The position numbers and the translations under genes were made by a program. The notes beneath the pieces are model-generated. The model saw nothing but the letters and a program-made list of their open reading frames with translations. It had not been told where the DNA came from and did no database searches. Below, in pieces: positions 17,053-25,718 of a stretch of DNA of 48,792 nucleotides (its first letter is position 1; each line of letters opens with the position of its first letter). The stretch is from Sulfitobacter sp. DFL-14. Lineage in GTDB: Bacteria > Pseudomonadota > Alphaproteobacteria > Rhodobacterales > Rhodobacteraceae. The stretch lies in the NCBI RefSeq assembly GCF_003335585.1, contig NZ_QBFD01000028.1, forward strand, positions 1-48,792. Reading direction: 5' to 3'.

Positions 17053-18432
17053 GTGAACGAACTGAATTTCGGATGGGAGGAATGGGTTTCCCTGCCCGAT
17101 CTGGGCCTGCCCGCCATCAAGGCCAAGGTCGATACCGGCGCGCGCACCTCTGCGCTGCATGCCCATGACATCGAAACCTTCGGCTCTGCCGCCAAGCCCA
17201 AGGTCCGCTTCAACGTGCATCCGATTCCGGGGCGCGAGGACATCTCCATCACCTGCTCGGCCCCGCTGATCGACCGGCGCGAGGTCACCTCCTCGAACGG
17301 CGAAAGCGAACAGCGGCTTGTCATCGCCTCGACGCTGGAGGTCGGCGGCCAGAGCTGGCCCATTGAAATCACCCTGACAAACCGTGCCGGCTTGACCAGC
17401 CGCATGTTGCTGGGCCGTCAGGCGCTGGGGGACCATATCATCATTTCCCCCACGGAGCGGCGGCTGCAGCCCGACCTCAGCTATGATATCTATCATTCCG
17501 CAAAGGTGCGCCATGCCGCCCCCGTCCGCGCCCTGCGCATCGCTGTGCTCAGCCGCGAGGACAATTATTCCACCCGCCGTCTGGTAGAGGCCGGCGAGGC
17601 GCGCGGCCATACCGTGGAGGTCATCGACACCACCCGCTGCTACATGGCGATCAACTCTCTGGCGCCCGAAGTGCATTATGACGGCAAACGCCTGCCCCGC
17701 TATGATGCGGTGATCCCGCGCATCGGCGCATCGGTCACACCCTATGGCTGCGCCGTGATCCGGCAGTTCGAAACCATCGGCACCTATTGCGTGAACGGCT
17801 CGGCAGGCATCCTTGCCAGCCGCGACAAGCTGCACGCCCATCAGGTGCTGGCGGGCAAGAAGATCGGCATGCCCACCACCGCCTTTGCCGCCTCGCCCAA
17901 GGACACTTCCAACCTGATGGCGCTGGTCGGCTCCGCGCCGCTGATCGTGAAACTGCTGGAATCGACGCAAGGAAAAGGTGTCGTGCTGGCCGAAACCAAA
18001 AAGGCCGCCGAATCCGTGATCGACGCCTTCCGGGGCCTCAAGGCGAACTTTCTGGTGCAGAATTTCGTGAAAGAGGCGGCAGGCGAAGACATCCGCTGTC
18101 TGGTGGTCGCGGGCAAGGTTGTCGCGGCGATGAAACGCACCGGGGCGGAGGGCGATTTCCGGTCCAATCTGCACCGCGGCGGCTCGGCCAAGGTCGTGCG
18201 CATCTCGAAAGAGGAACGCGACACCGCCGTGCGCGCCGCCCGCGCCTTTGGCCTGGGCAAGGCAGGCGTGGACCTGCTGCGCTCCGAAACCGGGCCAAAG
18301 GTGCTGGAGGTCAATTCCTCCCCCGGATTCGAAGGCATCGAAAAGGCCACCGGCAAGGACATCGTCGGCAAGGTCTATGACGAGATCGAAGCAAGGGTAA
18401 AGCCCCAGCCGGTGCGTCGGCGCAAGGCGTAA
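17053..18432 (+). CDS. RimK-type ATP-grasp ligase fused to an N-terminal retropepsin-like domain, 459 aa
   Basis: Residues 1-140 are a RimB/COG4067-type domain with the aspartic-protease-like [15 protein letters not shown] motif near residue 25 and LLGRQAL. From about 160 onward it is a RimK ATP-grasp ligase ([32 protein letters not shown], the metal-binding [14 protein letters not shown]). RimK adds glutamates to the C-terminus of ribosomal protein S6. The fusion joins a predicted protease-like domain with the ligase; coordinated glutamate-tail trimming is inference. The start is GTG 17053 with AGGAG seven bases upstream. The Lys/Arg-rich tail is PVRRRKA. Confidence 0.88.
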   Translation: MNELNFGWEEWVSLPDLGLPAIKAKVDTGARTSALHAHDIETFGSAAKPKVRFNVHPIPGREDISITCSAPLIDRREVTSSNGESEQRLVIASTLEVGGQSWPIEITLTNRAGLTSRMLLGRQALGDHIIISPTERRLQPDLSYDIYHSAKVRHAAPVRALRIAVLSREDNYSTRRLVEAGEARGHTVEVIDTTRCYMAINSLAPEVHYDGKRLPRYDAVIPRIGASVTPYGCAVIRQFETIGTYCVNGSAGILASRDKLHAHQVLAGKKIGMPTTAFAASPKDTSNLMALVGSAPLIVKLLESTQGKGVVLAETKKAAESVIDAFRGLKANFLVQNFVKEAAGEDIRCLVVAGKVVAAMKRTGAEGDFRSNLHRGGSAKVVRISKEERDTAVRAARAFGLGKAGVDLLRSETGPKVLEVNSSPGFEGIEKATGKDIVGKVYDEIEARVKPQPVRRRKA

Positions 18433-18510
18433 TCGGGGGAACGGCCCGGAGCGGGCATGCGCCCCTTGCGTAGCGAATGGCCGCGATGGGACCCGGGGTG
18501 ACGCGAAGCA

Positions 18511-18583
18511 CAAGCCGGGCCATCGCCTGCCCGGGGTGGGCGATACTGACCTATGTTCATGCCACTTAATTTCTCAACCATGA
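18511..18583. repeat. 73-bp dispersed repeat, copy 2
   Basis: It has 67 of 73 positions identical by eye to 6818-6890, ungapped and in the same orientation. The differences cluster just after the palindromic core (GGGCGAT then ACTGACCTATG instead of GCTGGCTTGTG). It lies in the intergenic region downstream of the RimK-type gene. Confidence 0.7.
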
Positions 18584-18618
18584 TGAATCCTAACGAAGGA
18601 ACACCCAACCTCCCCAAA

Positions 18619-18690
18619 TCGCCTACCCGCCGCACCAAAGGTGCGCCGCTGATCGTCGGCATGCCTTAGGCATGACCGGCGGGCAGGCGA
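18619..18690 (+). repeat. Two-hairpin palindromic element, copy A
   Basis: An outer stem of two 6-bp helices (TCGCCT/AGGCGA and CCCGCC/GGCGGG separated by an A-C mismatch) encloses hairpin GCACC-AAA-GGTGC (18632-18644) and hairpin CATGCC-TTA-GGCATG (18660-18674). The layout and much of the sequence match the reverse complement of copy B. Compensated changes in the stems, such as CATGCC/GGCATG here against CACGCC/GGCGTG in B, argue that the fold is what is kept. Confidence 0.7.
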
Positions 18691-18881
18691 GGCCCGGCGC
18701 CTTCGGCTTGTTCCGGGCCTAGGCGTCATTGATTGGATGCAGCAAAGTCCCCAAACCAGTCCTCTGCGCAAACCACAGCGAACTTCCGCAACCCCGCTAT
18801 CATGCTGCACCCCCACCCCCCACTGGACGCCGCGCCATGCTATCCCTATATAAACAGTCAGGAACCAGATCAGAGGCCGAC

Positions 18882-19244
18882 ATGACCGACAACACCCAAC
18901 CGCTCGAAGGCACACCGCTGATTGCGCCCTCCAGCACCGATCACCCGCTCTACGATCAGGTGGTCGAGGCCTGTCGCACGGTCTATGACCCTGAAATCCC
19001 GGTGAATATCTATGAACTGGGCCTGATCTACACCATCGACATCGACACCGAAAACGCGGTGGACATCAAGATGTCGCTGACCGCCCCCGGCTGCCCTGTG
19101 GCCGGCGAAATGCCCGGCTGGGTCGCGGATGCGATCGAACCGCTGCCCGGTGTCAAACAGGTCAATGTGGAACTGGTCTGGGAGCCGCCCTGGGGCATGG
19201 ACATGATGTCGGACGAGGCGCGGCTTGAACTGGGCTTCATGTGA
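18882..19244 (+). CDS. sufT: SufT/PaaD-like metal-sulfur cluster assembly protein (DUF59), 120 aa
   Basis: The MIP18/DUF59 core is clear: VYDPEIPVNIYELGLIY near residues 34-50, a beta strand VDIKMSLTAPGCPVAGEM carrying the conserved cysteine, and VELVWEPPWGMDMMSDEARLELG at the end. SufT proteins take part in Fe-S cluster maturation or transfer. The roughly 20-residue N-terminal extension is hydrophilic. ATG 18882 has AGAGG a few bases upstream; an in-frame ATG at 18729 is rejected for lack of homology. A SufA-type gene lies 1.5 kb downstream, consistent with a dispersed suf-related locus. Confidence 0.88.
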   Translation: MTDNTQPLEGTPLIAPSSTDHPLYDQVVEACRTVYDPEIPVNIYELGLIYTIDIDTENAVDIKMSLTAPGCPVAGEMPGWVADAIEPLPGVKQVNVELVWEPPWGMDMMSDEARLELGFM

Positions 19245-19362
19245 CACAAGGAAACTGGCAGGTGTCGTGAAACCGTCACCCGCCTGTCACAGAGGCTTCG
19301 TCATACCGTTACAGGCTGCCGTCAGAAGGGACGCGACGACACCCTGAATTTACGGAGCTTCC

Positions 19363-20574
19363 ATGCGCAGTCTCGCAGCCCTCGCGGCCTTTTCCCTCAT
19401 CCCGCTCGCAGCCCAGGCCGAAGACCACCTTGCCGCCAATGGCTACGGCTATGGTCCCCGCCCGGCCTTCCTGGTCTCCCGGCTTGCTGATGGCGATCTC
19501 AAGTCCCGGCTGACCGCCTGCCTGGGCCAGCAGGCCGAGCCGACGCTGTTCTCCATCGGCCACCGGGGCGCGCCGATGATGTTTCCCGAACATACCATGG
19601 AATCCAATGTCGCCGCCGCCGGCATGGGTGCCGGCATCCTGGAATGCGACGTGACCTTCACCGCCGATCACGAGCTGGTCTGCCGTCACGCGCAGAACGA
19701 CCTGCATACCACCACCAACATCCTGACCACGGATCTTGCGGCCAAATGCACCACCGGTTTCACCCCCGCCACGGCGGACACGCCCGCCAATGCCGAATGC
19801 CGCACCTCCGATCTGACCCTGGCGGAATTCCGCAGCCTTGCCCCCAAGATGGACAGCGCTGACAAATCCGCCACCACGGCCGAAGCCTATCAGGGCGGCG
19901 TCGCGGGCTGGCGCACGGATCTCTATTCCGCTGGCGCCCGGACCATGACCCATGCCGAGTCGATTGCGCTTTTCGCCTCGCTGGGTGCCCGGTTCACACC
20001 GGAACTGAAATCACCCGCCGTCGAAATGCCGCATGAGGGCTTCTCCCAGGCGGATTACGCGCAGAAGATGATCGACGAATACAAGGCCGCGGGCATCCCC
20101 GCCTCCGATGTCTGGGCGCAGTCGTTCAACCTGGATGACGTGATGTACTGGATCGAAAACGAACCCGAGTTCGGCGCACAGGCGGTTTACCTCGTGGAAT
20201 GGTCCGATGGATTCGACGAACAGAACCCCGAGACCTGGGCCTAGGACTTTGCCGCGCTCAAGGCCGCGGGTGTCAATTACATCGGTGCCTCGCTGAACAT
20301 GCTGCTGACAAACGCGGATGGCACGCTGGCGGCCTCCGATTATGCCAGGGCCGCGCGGGACGCCGGGATCACCCTGATCGCCTGGACGCTGGAACGCTCC
20401 GGGCCGCTGGCATCGGGCGGCGGCTGGTACTTCCAATCGGTGAACGACATCATCACCGATGACAGCGATTACCTCGTCGCGCTCGACGTGCTTGCACAGG
20501 ATGTAAAGGTCGCGGGTGTCTTCTCTGACTGGCCTGCCACCGTAACCTTCTACGCCAACTGCATGGGTCTGTAA
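19363..20574 (+). pseudogene. Glycerophosphodiester phosphodiesterase, interrupted by an in-frame TAG
   Basis: The Sec signal peptide ([20 protein letters not shown]) indicates a periplasmic enzyme that hydrolyses glycerophosphodiesters to glycerol-3-phosphate. GDPD motifs are present: [35 protein letters not shown], and PELKSP. The frame stops at TAG 20242-20244 after PETWA, but continues in the same frame for 109 more residues (DFAALKAAGVNYIG, then the expected AWTLE strand) to TAA at 20572-20574. A single substitution, most simply GAG or CAG to TAG, explains it. The truncated product, 293 aa, would lose the last barrel strands. Amber suppression or a sequencing error is an alternative. Confidence 0.85.
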
Positions 20575-20608
20575 CGCCCCACCCCGTCCCCAAGGGACCC
20601 GCGCAGCA

Positions 20609-20642
20609 GGCCGCCTCCATCCCCCCGGAGGCGGCCATTTTG
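20609..20642 (+). terminator. Rho-independent terminator
   Basis: A 10-bp stem GGCCGCCTCC/GGAGGCGGCC (20609-20618 with 20627-20636), with an 8-nt C-rich loop, is followed by ATTTTG. It lies 35 bp after the distal stop of the interrupted phosphodiesterase frame, which suggests the full-length gene was the ancestral unit. Confidence 0.75.
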
Positions 20643-20725
20643 CTGCAGCGCGCACCGTTTTCCCGCAGACCGCTTGAGAATGCCGCGCAAGGCTCCTATC
20701 TTGGTCCCAACAGGAGAAAACACCC

Positions 20726-21088
20726 ATGTTCGGCATTCCCGGAAAACAAGCTGTCACCATGACGCCCAGGGCGTCCGCCCAGATTTCCAAGCTGATGGCA
20801 TCGGCGGGCCACGCGGGCCTGCGCATCGGCATCAAGAAGGGCGGCTGCGCGGGCATGGAATATACCATGGAATACGTCGATTCCCCCGACCCCAATGACG
20901 AGGTCGTGGAACAGGACGGTGCGCGGGTGATGATCGCGCCGATGGCGCAGATGTTCCTGTTCGGCACGGAAATCGACTATGAAACCACCCTGCTGGAAAG
21001 CGGGTTCAGGTTTTCCAACCCCAATGTGACCGAAGCCTGCGGCTGTGGCGAATCCATCAAGTTCGACGAGGCGCTCGACGCGAAGTGA
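20726..21088 (+). CDS. sufA: A-type Fe-S cluster assembly protein (SufA/IscA/HesB), 120 aa
   Basis: An A-type carrier that accepts and transfers [2Fe-2S]/[4Fe-4S] clusters. The three ligating cysteines are in the family spacing: one in KKGGCAGMEY (near residue 41) and the CGC pair in TEACGCGESIKF near the C-terminus. The length is typical. It starts about 80 bp after a terminator with AGGAG upstream (ACAGGAGAAAACACCC-ATG), so it has its own promoter. The TfoX-like gene starts within its stop codon (GTGA). The symbol sufA rather than iscA or erpA is chosen from nearby sufT. Confidence 0.9.
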   Translation: MFGIPGKQAVTMTPRASAQISKLMASAGHAGLRIGIKKGGCAGMEYTMEYVDSPDPNDEVVEQDGARVMIAPMAQMFLFGTEIDYETTLLESGFRFSNPNVTEACGCGESIKFDEALDAK

Positions 21089-21411
21089 GCCTGGGCGCCG
21101 CGGATATCGACTTTGCCCGCGATCTGTTTTCGGACATTCCAGACCTGGCCACCCGCCGCATGTTCGGCGGGCTGGGGATTTACTGCGGCGATACGATCTT
21201 TGCCCTGATGCTGTCGGACGGCCGTCTGATGCTCAAGGCCCAGGGCGGTTTCGCACAGCGGCTGGCGGGGGACGGGGCCGAACAATGGACCTATACCCGC
21301 AAGAACGGTGCCAGTGCCGCCATGCCCTATTGGACCCTGCCCGAGGCTGCGATGGAAGATCCCGAACAGGCGCTGGCCCTCGCCCGCGACGCGATTGACG
21401 CGCTGCGTTAG
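21085..21411 (+). CDS. TfoX/Sxy N-terminal domain protein, 108 aa
   Basis: The TfoX_N fold is recognised by the sequence TRRMFGGLGIYCGDTIFALM near residues 23-42 and LPEAAMEDPEQALALARDAI near the end. In gammaproteobacteria TfoX/Sxy controls competence; in alphaproteobacteria stand-alone TfoX_N proteins have no established role, so no function is assigned. The GTG start overlaps the sufA stop, and the pair is therefore likely co-translated. Confidence 0.82.
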   Translation: MSLGAADIDFARDLFSDIPDLATRRMFGGLGIYCGDTIFALMLSDGRLMLKAQGGFAQRLAGDGAEQWTYTRKNGASAAMPYWTLPEAAMEDPEQALALARDAIDALR

Positions 21412-21495
21412 GAGCAATGCTTCAAAGCGCGAGAGAGTCTGCAATGCAGACTTTGCAGCCGTTCGCCACAACGCCCGGACTCCCCGCGTCCGGGC

Positions 21496-21571
21496 CGCGC
21501 CCGACCCGCCCCGTCACGCCAGAGGCGTGCCTGATAGTTTCGGCGCACCTCTGGTGCGACGGGCGGGCGCG
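21496..21571 (-). repeat. Two-hairpin palindromic element, copy B
   Basis: On the plus strand it has a GC-rich outer stem, hairpin CACGCC-AGA-GGCGTG (21515-21529), a linker, hairpin GCACC-TCT-GGTGC (21545-21557), and the closing GACGGGCGGGCGCG. Its reverse complement aligns with copy A through both hairpins, the linker and the outer stem. It lies in the 179-bp spacer between convergent genes (tfoX-like and oxygenase), where it may help stop both transcripts. Confidence 0.7.
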
Positions 21572-21590
21572 ACTGCGTCGCCCCCGGTGA

Positions 21591-22523
21591 TCAGGCCTTG
21601 GCAAGGTGCAGGTAGGTCTCGTTATAGCGTTTCGCCAGATGGTCGCCTGCGCTGATCACCTGATCCGATCCCGGTGGCGCCACATTGGTTTCCCGCGCGG
21701 GGTTGAAGAACAGCGGCACCGAGATGCGCTCGGCCGTGCTGCCGATGACCCGGTGCGGCGTCGCGATCACCTTGCCATCGCTCCAGAACTGCAACATCTC
21801 GCCAAAGTTGATCACGAAGGCCCCCGGCGCCGCCGTGACCGGTATCCAGCCGCCGCCGCGTTTGCGCACCTCCAGCCCCGGTGTGCCATCGGTGGCCAGC
21901 AGCGTCAGGCAGCCGTAATCGGTATGGGTCGCGATGCCGAAATCCCTGGGCCCGGCCGATGCGGGCCTTTCGGGATAGTAATTGCCGCGCAGCAGCGCCA
22001 TCGGCGCGTCAAAGGCCGCATCAAAGGCGCCGCGCCGCTGGCCGATGGCCTCCGCCACCCCGCGCAGCACTTCCAGACCCACGGCACAGGCATCCGTGTA
22101 ATAACTCTCAATCGTCCGGCGAAAACCGGCGGGTGTGCCGGGCCAGATATTGGGCGCATAAAAGGGGTCTGCAAGGCGCGGATCACCCTCTGGCAGTGAC
22201 ACGCCGCAATCAAAGACCTGTTTGTAATCCGGGTTGGCGTCCGGATCGACCTGCTCCGCACCGGACCGGCCCCAGCCCCGGTTCGACCCGGTGGTGGCCA
22301 TGTCGGTCGCGGCTTTCTCCGCTTCAGGCAGTTTGAAGAAGGCGCGGTAGGTTTCGATCACCTGCGCGACCCGCTCGGGCGGCAATGCGGTGTTGTACAC
22401 GGTGGCAAAGCCCACATCCGTGGCGGCGACCCGCATGGCATCAAGGGCGGCCGGGCCGCTGGCGCGCAGGGCCTGAAGGTCGATGCGGGGAATCAGCCCC
22501 GATGTCTCGCTGTGCTCATTCAT
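21591..22523 (-). CDS. 2-oxoglutarate/Fe(II) oxygenase, isopenicillin-N-synthase family, 310 aa
   Basis: A non-haem iron dioxygenase of the plant-type 2OG family. The iron ligands are His and Asp in ATHTDYGCLTLL (near residue 205) and the distal His in TPHRVIGS; the 2-oxoglutarate salt bridge is Arg in the RISVPLFF (RxS) motif. The N-terminal DIOX_N region (IPRIDLQALR, VGFATVYN) is complete. The substrate is not predictable. It is divergent from tpiA, sharing a 95-bp spacer. Confidence 0.9.
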   Translation of the reverse strand: MNEHSETSGLIPRIDLQALRASGPAALDAMRVAATDVGFATVYNTALPPERVAQVIETYRAFFKLPEAEKAATDMATTGSNRGWGRSGAEQVDPDANPDYKQVFDCGVSLPEGDPRLADPFYAPNIWPGTPAGFRRTIESYYTDACAVGLEVLRGVAEAIGQRRGAFDAAFDAPMALLRGNYYPERPASAGPRDFGIATHTDYGCLTLLATDGTPGLEVRKRGGGWIPVTAAPGAFVINFGEMLQFWSDGKVIATPHRVIGSTAERISVPLFFNPARETNVAPPGSDQVISAGDHLAKRYNETYLHLAKA

Positions 22524-22618
22524 CGGGCAAGCCTAGCCCCGGGTGCGCCATCGGCAAAGCCTTTCGTTGCCGCCCCGGGTGCCGGCTGGTAAGTCTGTTC
22601 GAAAATCAGGAGAATTTC

Positions 22619-23362
22619 ATGCGCCCCAAGATCGCCGCCGGTAACTGGAAGATGAACGGCACGCAATCCGCCCTCGAAGAACTCGACGCTCTGGCCGCGA
22701 TGCTGCCCGGCGGGGACACCCGCGTGGTGATCTGCCCGCCTGCCCCATTGCTGATCCCTGCCGTGGCGCGGGCAAAGGGTATCGCCATCGGCGCGCAGGA
22801 TTGCCATGCGGCGGAACAGGGCGCGCATACGGGCGATATTTCCGCCGCCATGGTGGCGGACAGCGGTGCGACCTATGTGATCCTTGGCCATTCCGAACGC
22901 CGGGCCGACCATGGCGAAAGCGACGCGGATGTCAGCGCAAAGATGCAGGCCGCCTGGGCTGCGGGGCTGACCGCGATCCTCTGCCTGGGCGAAAGCGAAG
23001 CGGACCGCGAGGCGGGGCGCACGCTGGAGGTGATCGGCGCGCAGCTGGCAGGCTCCCTGCCCGATGATGCCGGCGCTGAAAATACTGTTGTGGCCTATGA
23101 GCCGATCTGGGCCATCGGCACCGGCAAGGTGCCCACGCTTGAGCAGATCGTCGAGGTTCATGATTTCCTGCGCGCCGAGCTGACCGCGCGCTTTGGTGCG
23201 GACAGGGGCAATGCGATTGCGCTGCTTTACGGCGGCTCGGTCAAGGCCGCGAATGCCGCCACCATCTTTGAGGCGGAAAATGTCGATGGGGCGCTGGTCG
23301 GCGGGGCCAGCCTGAAGGCCAGTGATTTCGCCCCCATCGTGGCGGCGCTGGCGGCATCCTGA
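22619..23362 (+). CDS. tpiA: Triose-phosphate isomerase
   Basis: Interconverts dihydroxyacetone phosphate and glyceraldehyde-3-phosphate in glycolysis and gluconeogenesis. The active-site residues are all visible: Asn and Lys in AGNWKMNG (near 8-12), His in ILGHSERR, and the catalytic Glu in the motif AYEPIWAIGTGK that precedes flexible loop 6, then LYGGSVKAANA and GALVGGASL for phosphate binding. Length of 247 aa is normal. ATG 22619 has AGGAG six bases upstream; an in-frame start at 22385 would overlap the divergent gene and is rejected. Confidence 0.97.
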   Translation: MRPKIAAGNWKMNGTQSALEELDALAAMLPGGDTRVVICPPAPLLIPAVARAKGIAIGAQDCHAAEQGAHTGDISAAMVADSGATYVILGHSERRADHGESDADVSAKMQAAWAAGLTAILCLGESEADREAGRTLEVIGAQLAGSLPDDAGAENTVVAYEPIWAIGTGKVPTLEQIVEVHDFLRAELTARFGADRGNAIALLYGGSVKAANAATIFEAENVDGALVGGASLKASDFAPIVAALAAS

Positions 23363-23407
23363 GCTTCCTGCTGCATGGTCTGTTCGACAGGCACTCACAG
23401 CCCCCGC

Positions 23408-23433
23408 AAAAAAGGGTTCCCCGCGGGGAACCC
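23408..23433 (-). terminator. Rho-independent terminator for the TRAP transporter operon
   Basis: A perfect 20-nt palindrome GGGTTCCCC-GC-GGGGAACCC (23414-23433) is followed on the minus strand by six T residues. It lies 83 bp beyond the dctM stop and between convergent tpiA and dctM. On the plus strand the downstream sequence is not T-rich. Confidence 0.85.
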
Positions 23434-23484
23434 AAATACTTGTTAACAGACATCTTTATTTGGTTAACGCTGCGCGCGGAGGGA

Positions 23485-23509
23485 GCGGCGCACCGACGGG
23501 GTGCGCCGC
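23485..23509. terminator. GC-rich hairpin just after dctM
   Basis: A perfect 10-bp stem GCGGCGCACC/GGTGCGCCGC with a 5-nt loop lies 8 bp past the dctM stop. Its GCGCACC/GGTGCGC arms resemble the first hairpin of the two-hairpin elements A and B. There is no T-run on the minus strand, so it may protect the mRNA 3' end rather than terminate. Confidence 0.5.
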
Positions 23510-23516
23510 CCGTTTG

Positions 23517-24974
23517 TCATTTCGTGATGGTCTCCGGCCCCATCATCATTGTCGGCAACCAGGTCGAGATGATCGGGATATAGGTCACCATGATCAGGAA
23601 GACGAAGAGCACGGCGGTGAAGGGCAACGCGGCCTTGACCACCTTCATCATCGGCATGTTCGCCACCCCTGAGGTCACAAAGAGGTTGAGCCCGACCGGT
23701 GGCGTGATCATCCCGATTTCCATGTTCACCACCATGATGATGCCAAGGTGGATCGGGTCGATGCCCAGCTCGATCGCAATCGGGAACACCAGTGGCGCCA
23801 CGATCACCAGCAAACCGGACGGTTCCATGAACTGGCCGCCGATCAACAGGATCACGTTGACGATGATCAGGAACATGATCGGCCCGAACCCCGCGTCCAG
23901 CATCGCGGCAGAGATCTGCTGCGGGATCTGCTCGTCGGTCAGCACATGCTTGAGGATCAGCGCGTTGGCGATGATGAACATCAGCGTGACCGTCAGCTTG
24001 CCCGCATCGAACAACGTGTCGCGGGTATCGGGATGGAAAAAGGCCGTCACCAGTGCCCAGGGTTTCTGGATCAGCGTGGACCGCCGTGCGGCGGTCACCT
24101 CGGCAGCGCCCATGCTGCGCGCGCCCGCCGGGGCGTTGGCCAGGGCTTCGGGTGCCGAGACAGCCTTGAGCGGGCCAATATCGCGGTAGATGAACATCGC
24201 CACGAGGAAGGCATAGACAGACGCGACCGCCGCCGCCTCGGTGGGGGTAAAGATCGCCCCCGTCACGCCCGGGATACCGTAAATGCCGACCATGATGATG
24301 ACGATCAGCAGCAGGCCCCAGAAGGCATCGCGGAAGCTGGTCCAGATCTCTCCCCAGCCTGCCCAGACGCCCTTGGGCATGTCCCGGATCACGGCCATGA
24401 TGTAGATCGTGACCATCAGCATCACCCCGGCAAGGATGCCGGGAATGACACCGGCCAGGAACATCCGCCCCACCGACACATCCGTGGCGGAGGCGTAGAC
24501 CACCATCACGATGGAGGGCGGGATGAGGATACCCAGCGTACCTGCGTTGGCGATTACACCGGCGGCGAAATCCTTGCTATAACCCGCCTGCCGCATTGCC
24601 GCGATGACGATGGAGCCGATGGCGACCACCGTGGCGGGAGACGAGCCCGACAGCGCTGCGAACATCATGCAGGCCAGCACGCCGGAAATGGCGAGCCCGC
24701 CGCGCAGATGCCCCACGCAGGCGATGGAAAAGCGGATGATCCGCCGCGCCACGCCGCCCGTCGACATGAAGGAGGACGCAAGGATGAAGAACGGGATGGC
24801 CAGCAGGGTGTAATGCGCCGCCATTGCGCCATAAAGGCTCTGCGCGATGGAGGCGAGCGAGGTGTCCGACAGAACCAGCAGGAACAGCATGGACGACAGG
24901 CCAAGCGAAACCGCGATCGGTACGCCGATCAGCATCAGCCCGACGACCATCATGAAAAGAACAAGAACATCCAT
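23517..24974 (-). CDS. dctM: TRAP transporter large permease (DctM), 485 aa
   Basis: Twelve-helix inner-membrane subunit that moves the substrate using a sodium gradient. The N-terminus VLVLFMMVVGLMLIGVPIAVSL and segments such as LSGSSPATVVAIGSI, GTLGILIPPSIVMVVYA and GMITPPVGLNLFV are hallmark DctM sequences. A roughly 60-residue hydrophilic insertion near residues 270-330 (APEALANAPAGARSMGAAEV) enlarges it compared with the usual 425-430 aa. ATG 24974 was chosen over the longer frame to 25031 because it starts directly at the first membrane helix and lies 4 bp after the dctQ stop. Confidence 0.93.
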   Translation of the reverse strand: MDVLVLFMMVVGLMLIGVPIAVSLGLSSMLFLLVLSDTSLASIAQSLYGAMAAHYTLLAIPFFILASSFMSTGGVARRIIRFSIACVGHLRGGLAISGVLACMMFAALSGSSPATVVAIGSIVIAAMRQAGYSKDFAAGVIANAGTLGILIPPSIVMVVYASATDVSVGRMFLAGVIPGILAGVMLMVTIYIMAVIRDMPKGVWAGWGEIWTSFRDAFWGLLLIVIIMVGIYGIPGVTGAIFTPTEAAAVASVYAFLVAMFIYRDIGPLKAVSAPEALANAPAGARSMGAAEVTAARRSTLIQKPWALVTAFFHPDTRDTLFDAGKLTVTLMFIIANALILKHVLTDEQIPQQISAAMLDAGFGPIMFLIIVNVILLIGGQFMEPSGLLVIVAPLVFPIAIELGIDPIHLGIIMVVNMEIGMITPPVGLNLFVTSGVANMPMMKVVKAALPFTAVLFVFLIMVTYIPIISTWLPTMMMGPETITK

Positions 24975-24978
24975 TGAA

Positions 24979-25692
24979 TCAGACCTTTGCGTCTTCGGCG
25001 GCGGCTTTCTCGACCGCCTCCTCGGCTTCATGGCTTACGATCAGGCTCTCGCGGTTGCCCGCGATCACGCCAAGCGTCGCCTGGATGAACCGGAACAACA
25101 GCAGCGCGCAGCCGACCGGAAGGATCACGTAGGGCACAAGCCGGGGCATCTTTTCATAGGGTTCGGTGACCATCTGGTTGCCGTCCATGAAAGAGTTGAA
25201 AGTATAGGCGAGCCAGTCGCTCATCCATTGAAAAGGAATCGGGATCTGGTCGCTCTCGTAGAAGGATTGCGAGCGGCGCTCTACAAAGCCTGTGGGAAAC
25301 CAGCGCCCGTCCGTCGGGTTGAAACCCGCGAAGGGTGCCCAGAAATCCCAGGCGCCCTTCATCATCAGCACCGCGTAGAAGATGCAGATCACCCCCGAAA
25401 TGATCGCGAGCCCCCGTTTCGGCCCCGTCGGCACAAGGCTGGTGACAGCATCGACGCCCAGGTGCGCAGTGACCTTGACGCAATAGCTGACCCCGAAAAG
25501 GACCAGCCAGGCGAACAGGACCAGAGTCAGTTCCAGCCCCCATATCAGCGAATGGTTGAATACATAGCGCAGTACCACGTTGACGAAAGTCACCAGGGTC
25601 ATCAGCCCCAGGAGCACCGCGATTGCCGTTTCTTCGAATGTATGGATAAAGCGGCCGAAGGTGCCCTTCGGCTCGTATCTGCTGGCGCTCAT
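24979..25692 (-). CDS. dctQ: TRAP transporter small permease (DctQ), 237 aa
   Basis: Four-helix partner of DctM. Hydrophobic segments occur near residues 15-40 (EETAIAVLLGLMTLVTFVNV), 48-70 (WGLELTLVLFAWLVLFGVSY), 95-120 and 185-205. Between helices 3 and 4 there is a loop of about 70 residues (FWAPFAGFNPTDGRWF onward), longer than in most DctQ proteins of about 170 aa. The C-terminal tail is acidic and alanine-rich. It lies between dctP and dctM in the standard order. Confidence 0.9.
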   Translation of the reverse strand: MSASRYEPKGTFGRFIHTFEETAIAVLLGLMTLVTFVNVVLRYVFNHSLIWGLELTLVLFAWLVLFGVSYCVKVTAHLGVDAVTSLVPTGPKRGLAIISGVICIFYAVLMMKGAWDFWAPFAGFNPTDGRWFPTGFVERRSQSFYESDQIPIPFQWMSDWLAYTFNSFMDGNQMVTEPYEKMPRLVPYVILPVGCALLLFRFIQATLGVIAGNRESLIVSHEAEEAVEKAAAEDAKV

Positions 25693-25718
25693 GATCTTCC
25701 TCCCATCACGCGCGGAAT

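Larger units (their letters stand above)
18433..18881. other. 449-bp intergenic region with two repeat elements
   Basis: No gene is supported. It contains copy 2 of the 73-bp repeat (18511-18583), copy A of the two-hairpin element (18619-18690), then a C-rich stretch leading to the next gene. The open frame that runs into sufT from 18729 has no ribosome site or homology upstream of 18882. TATATAAA at 18846-18853 could be part of the sufT promoter. Confidence 0.5.

Noticed and set aside
18729..18881. 51-residue N-terminal extension of SufT
   Set aside because: Pro/His-rich, not conserved in the DUF59 family, and it covers the likely promoter.
20242..20244. Pyrrolysine or programmed amber readthrough in the GDPD gene
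   Set aside because: No pyl genes or recoding element are visible; a point mutation or read error is simpler.
23748..24977. 409-aa plus-strand ORF opposite dctM, and similar long frames opposite lon, cysG, cysI and coxL
   Set aside because: They are high-GC shadow frames antisense to well-recognised genes, with His/Arg/Gly-rich compositions and no motifs.
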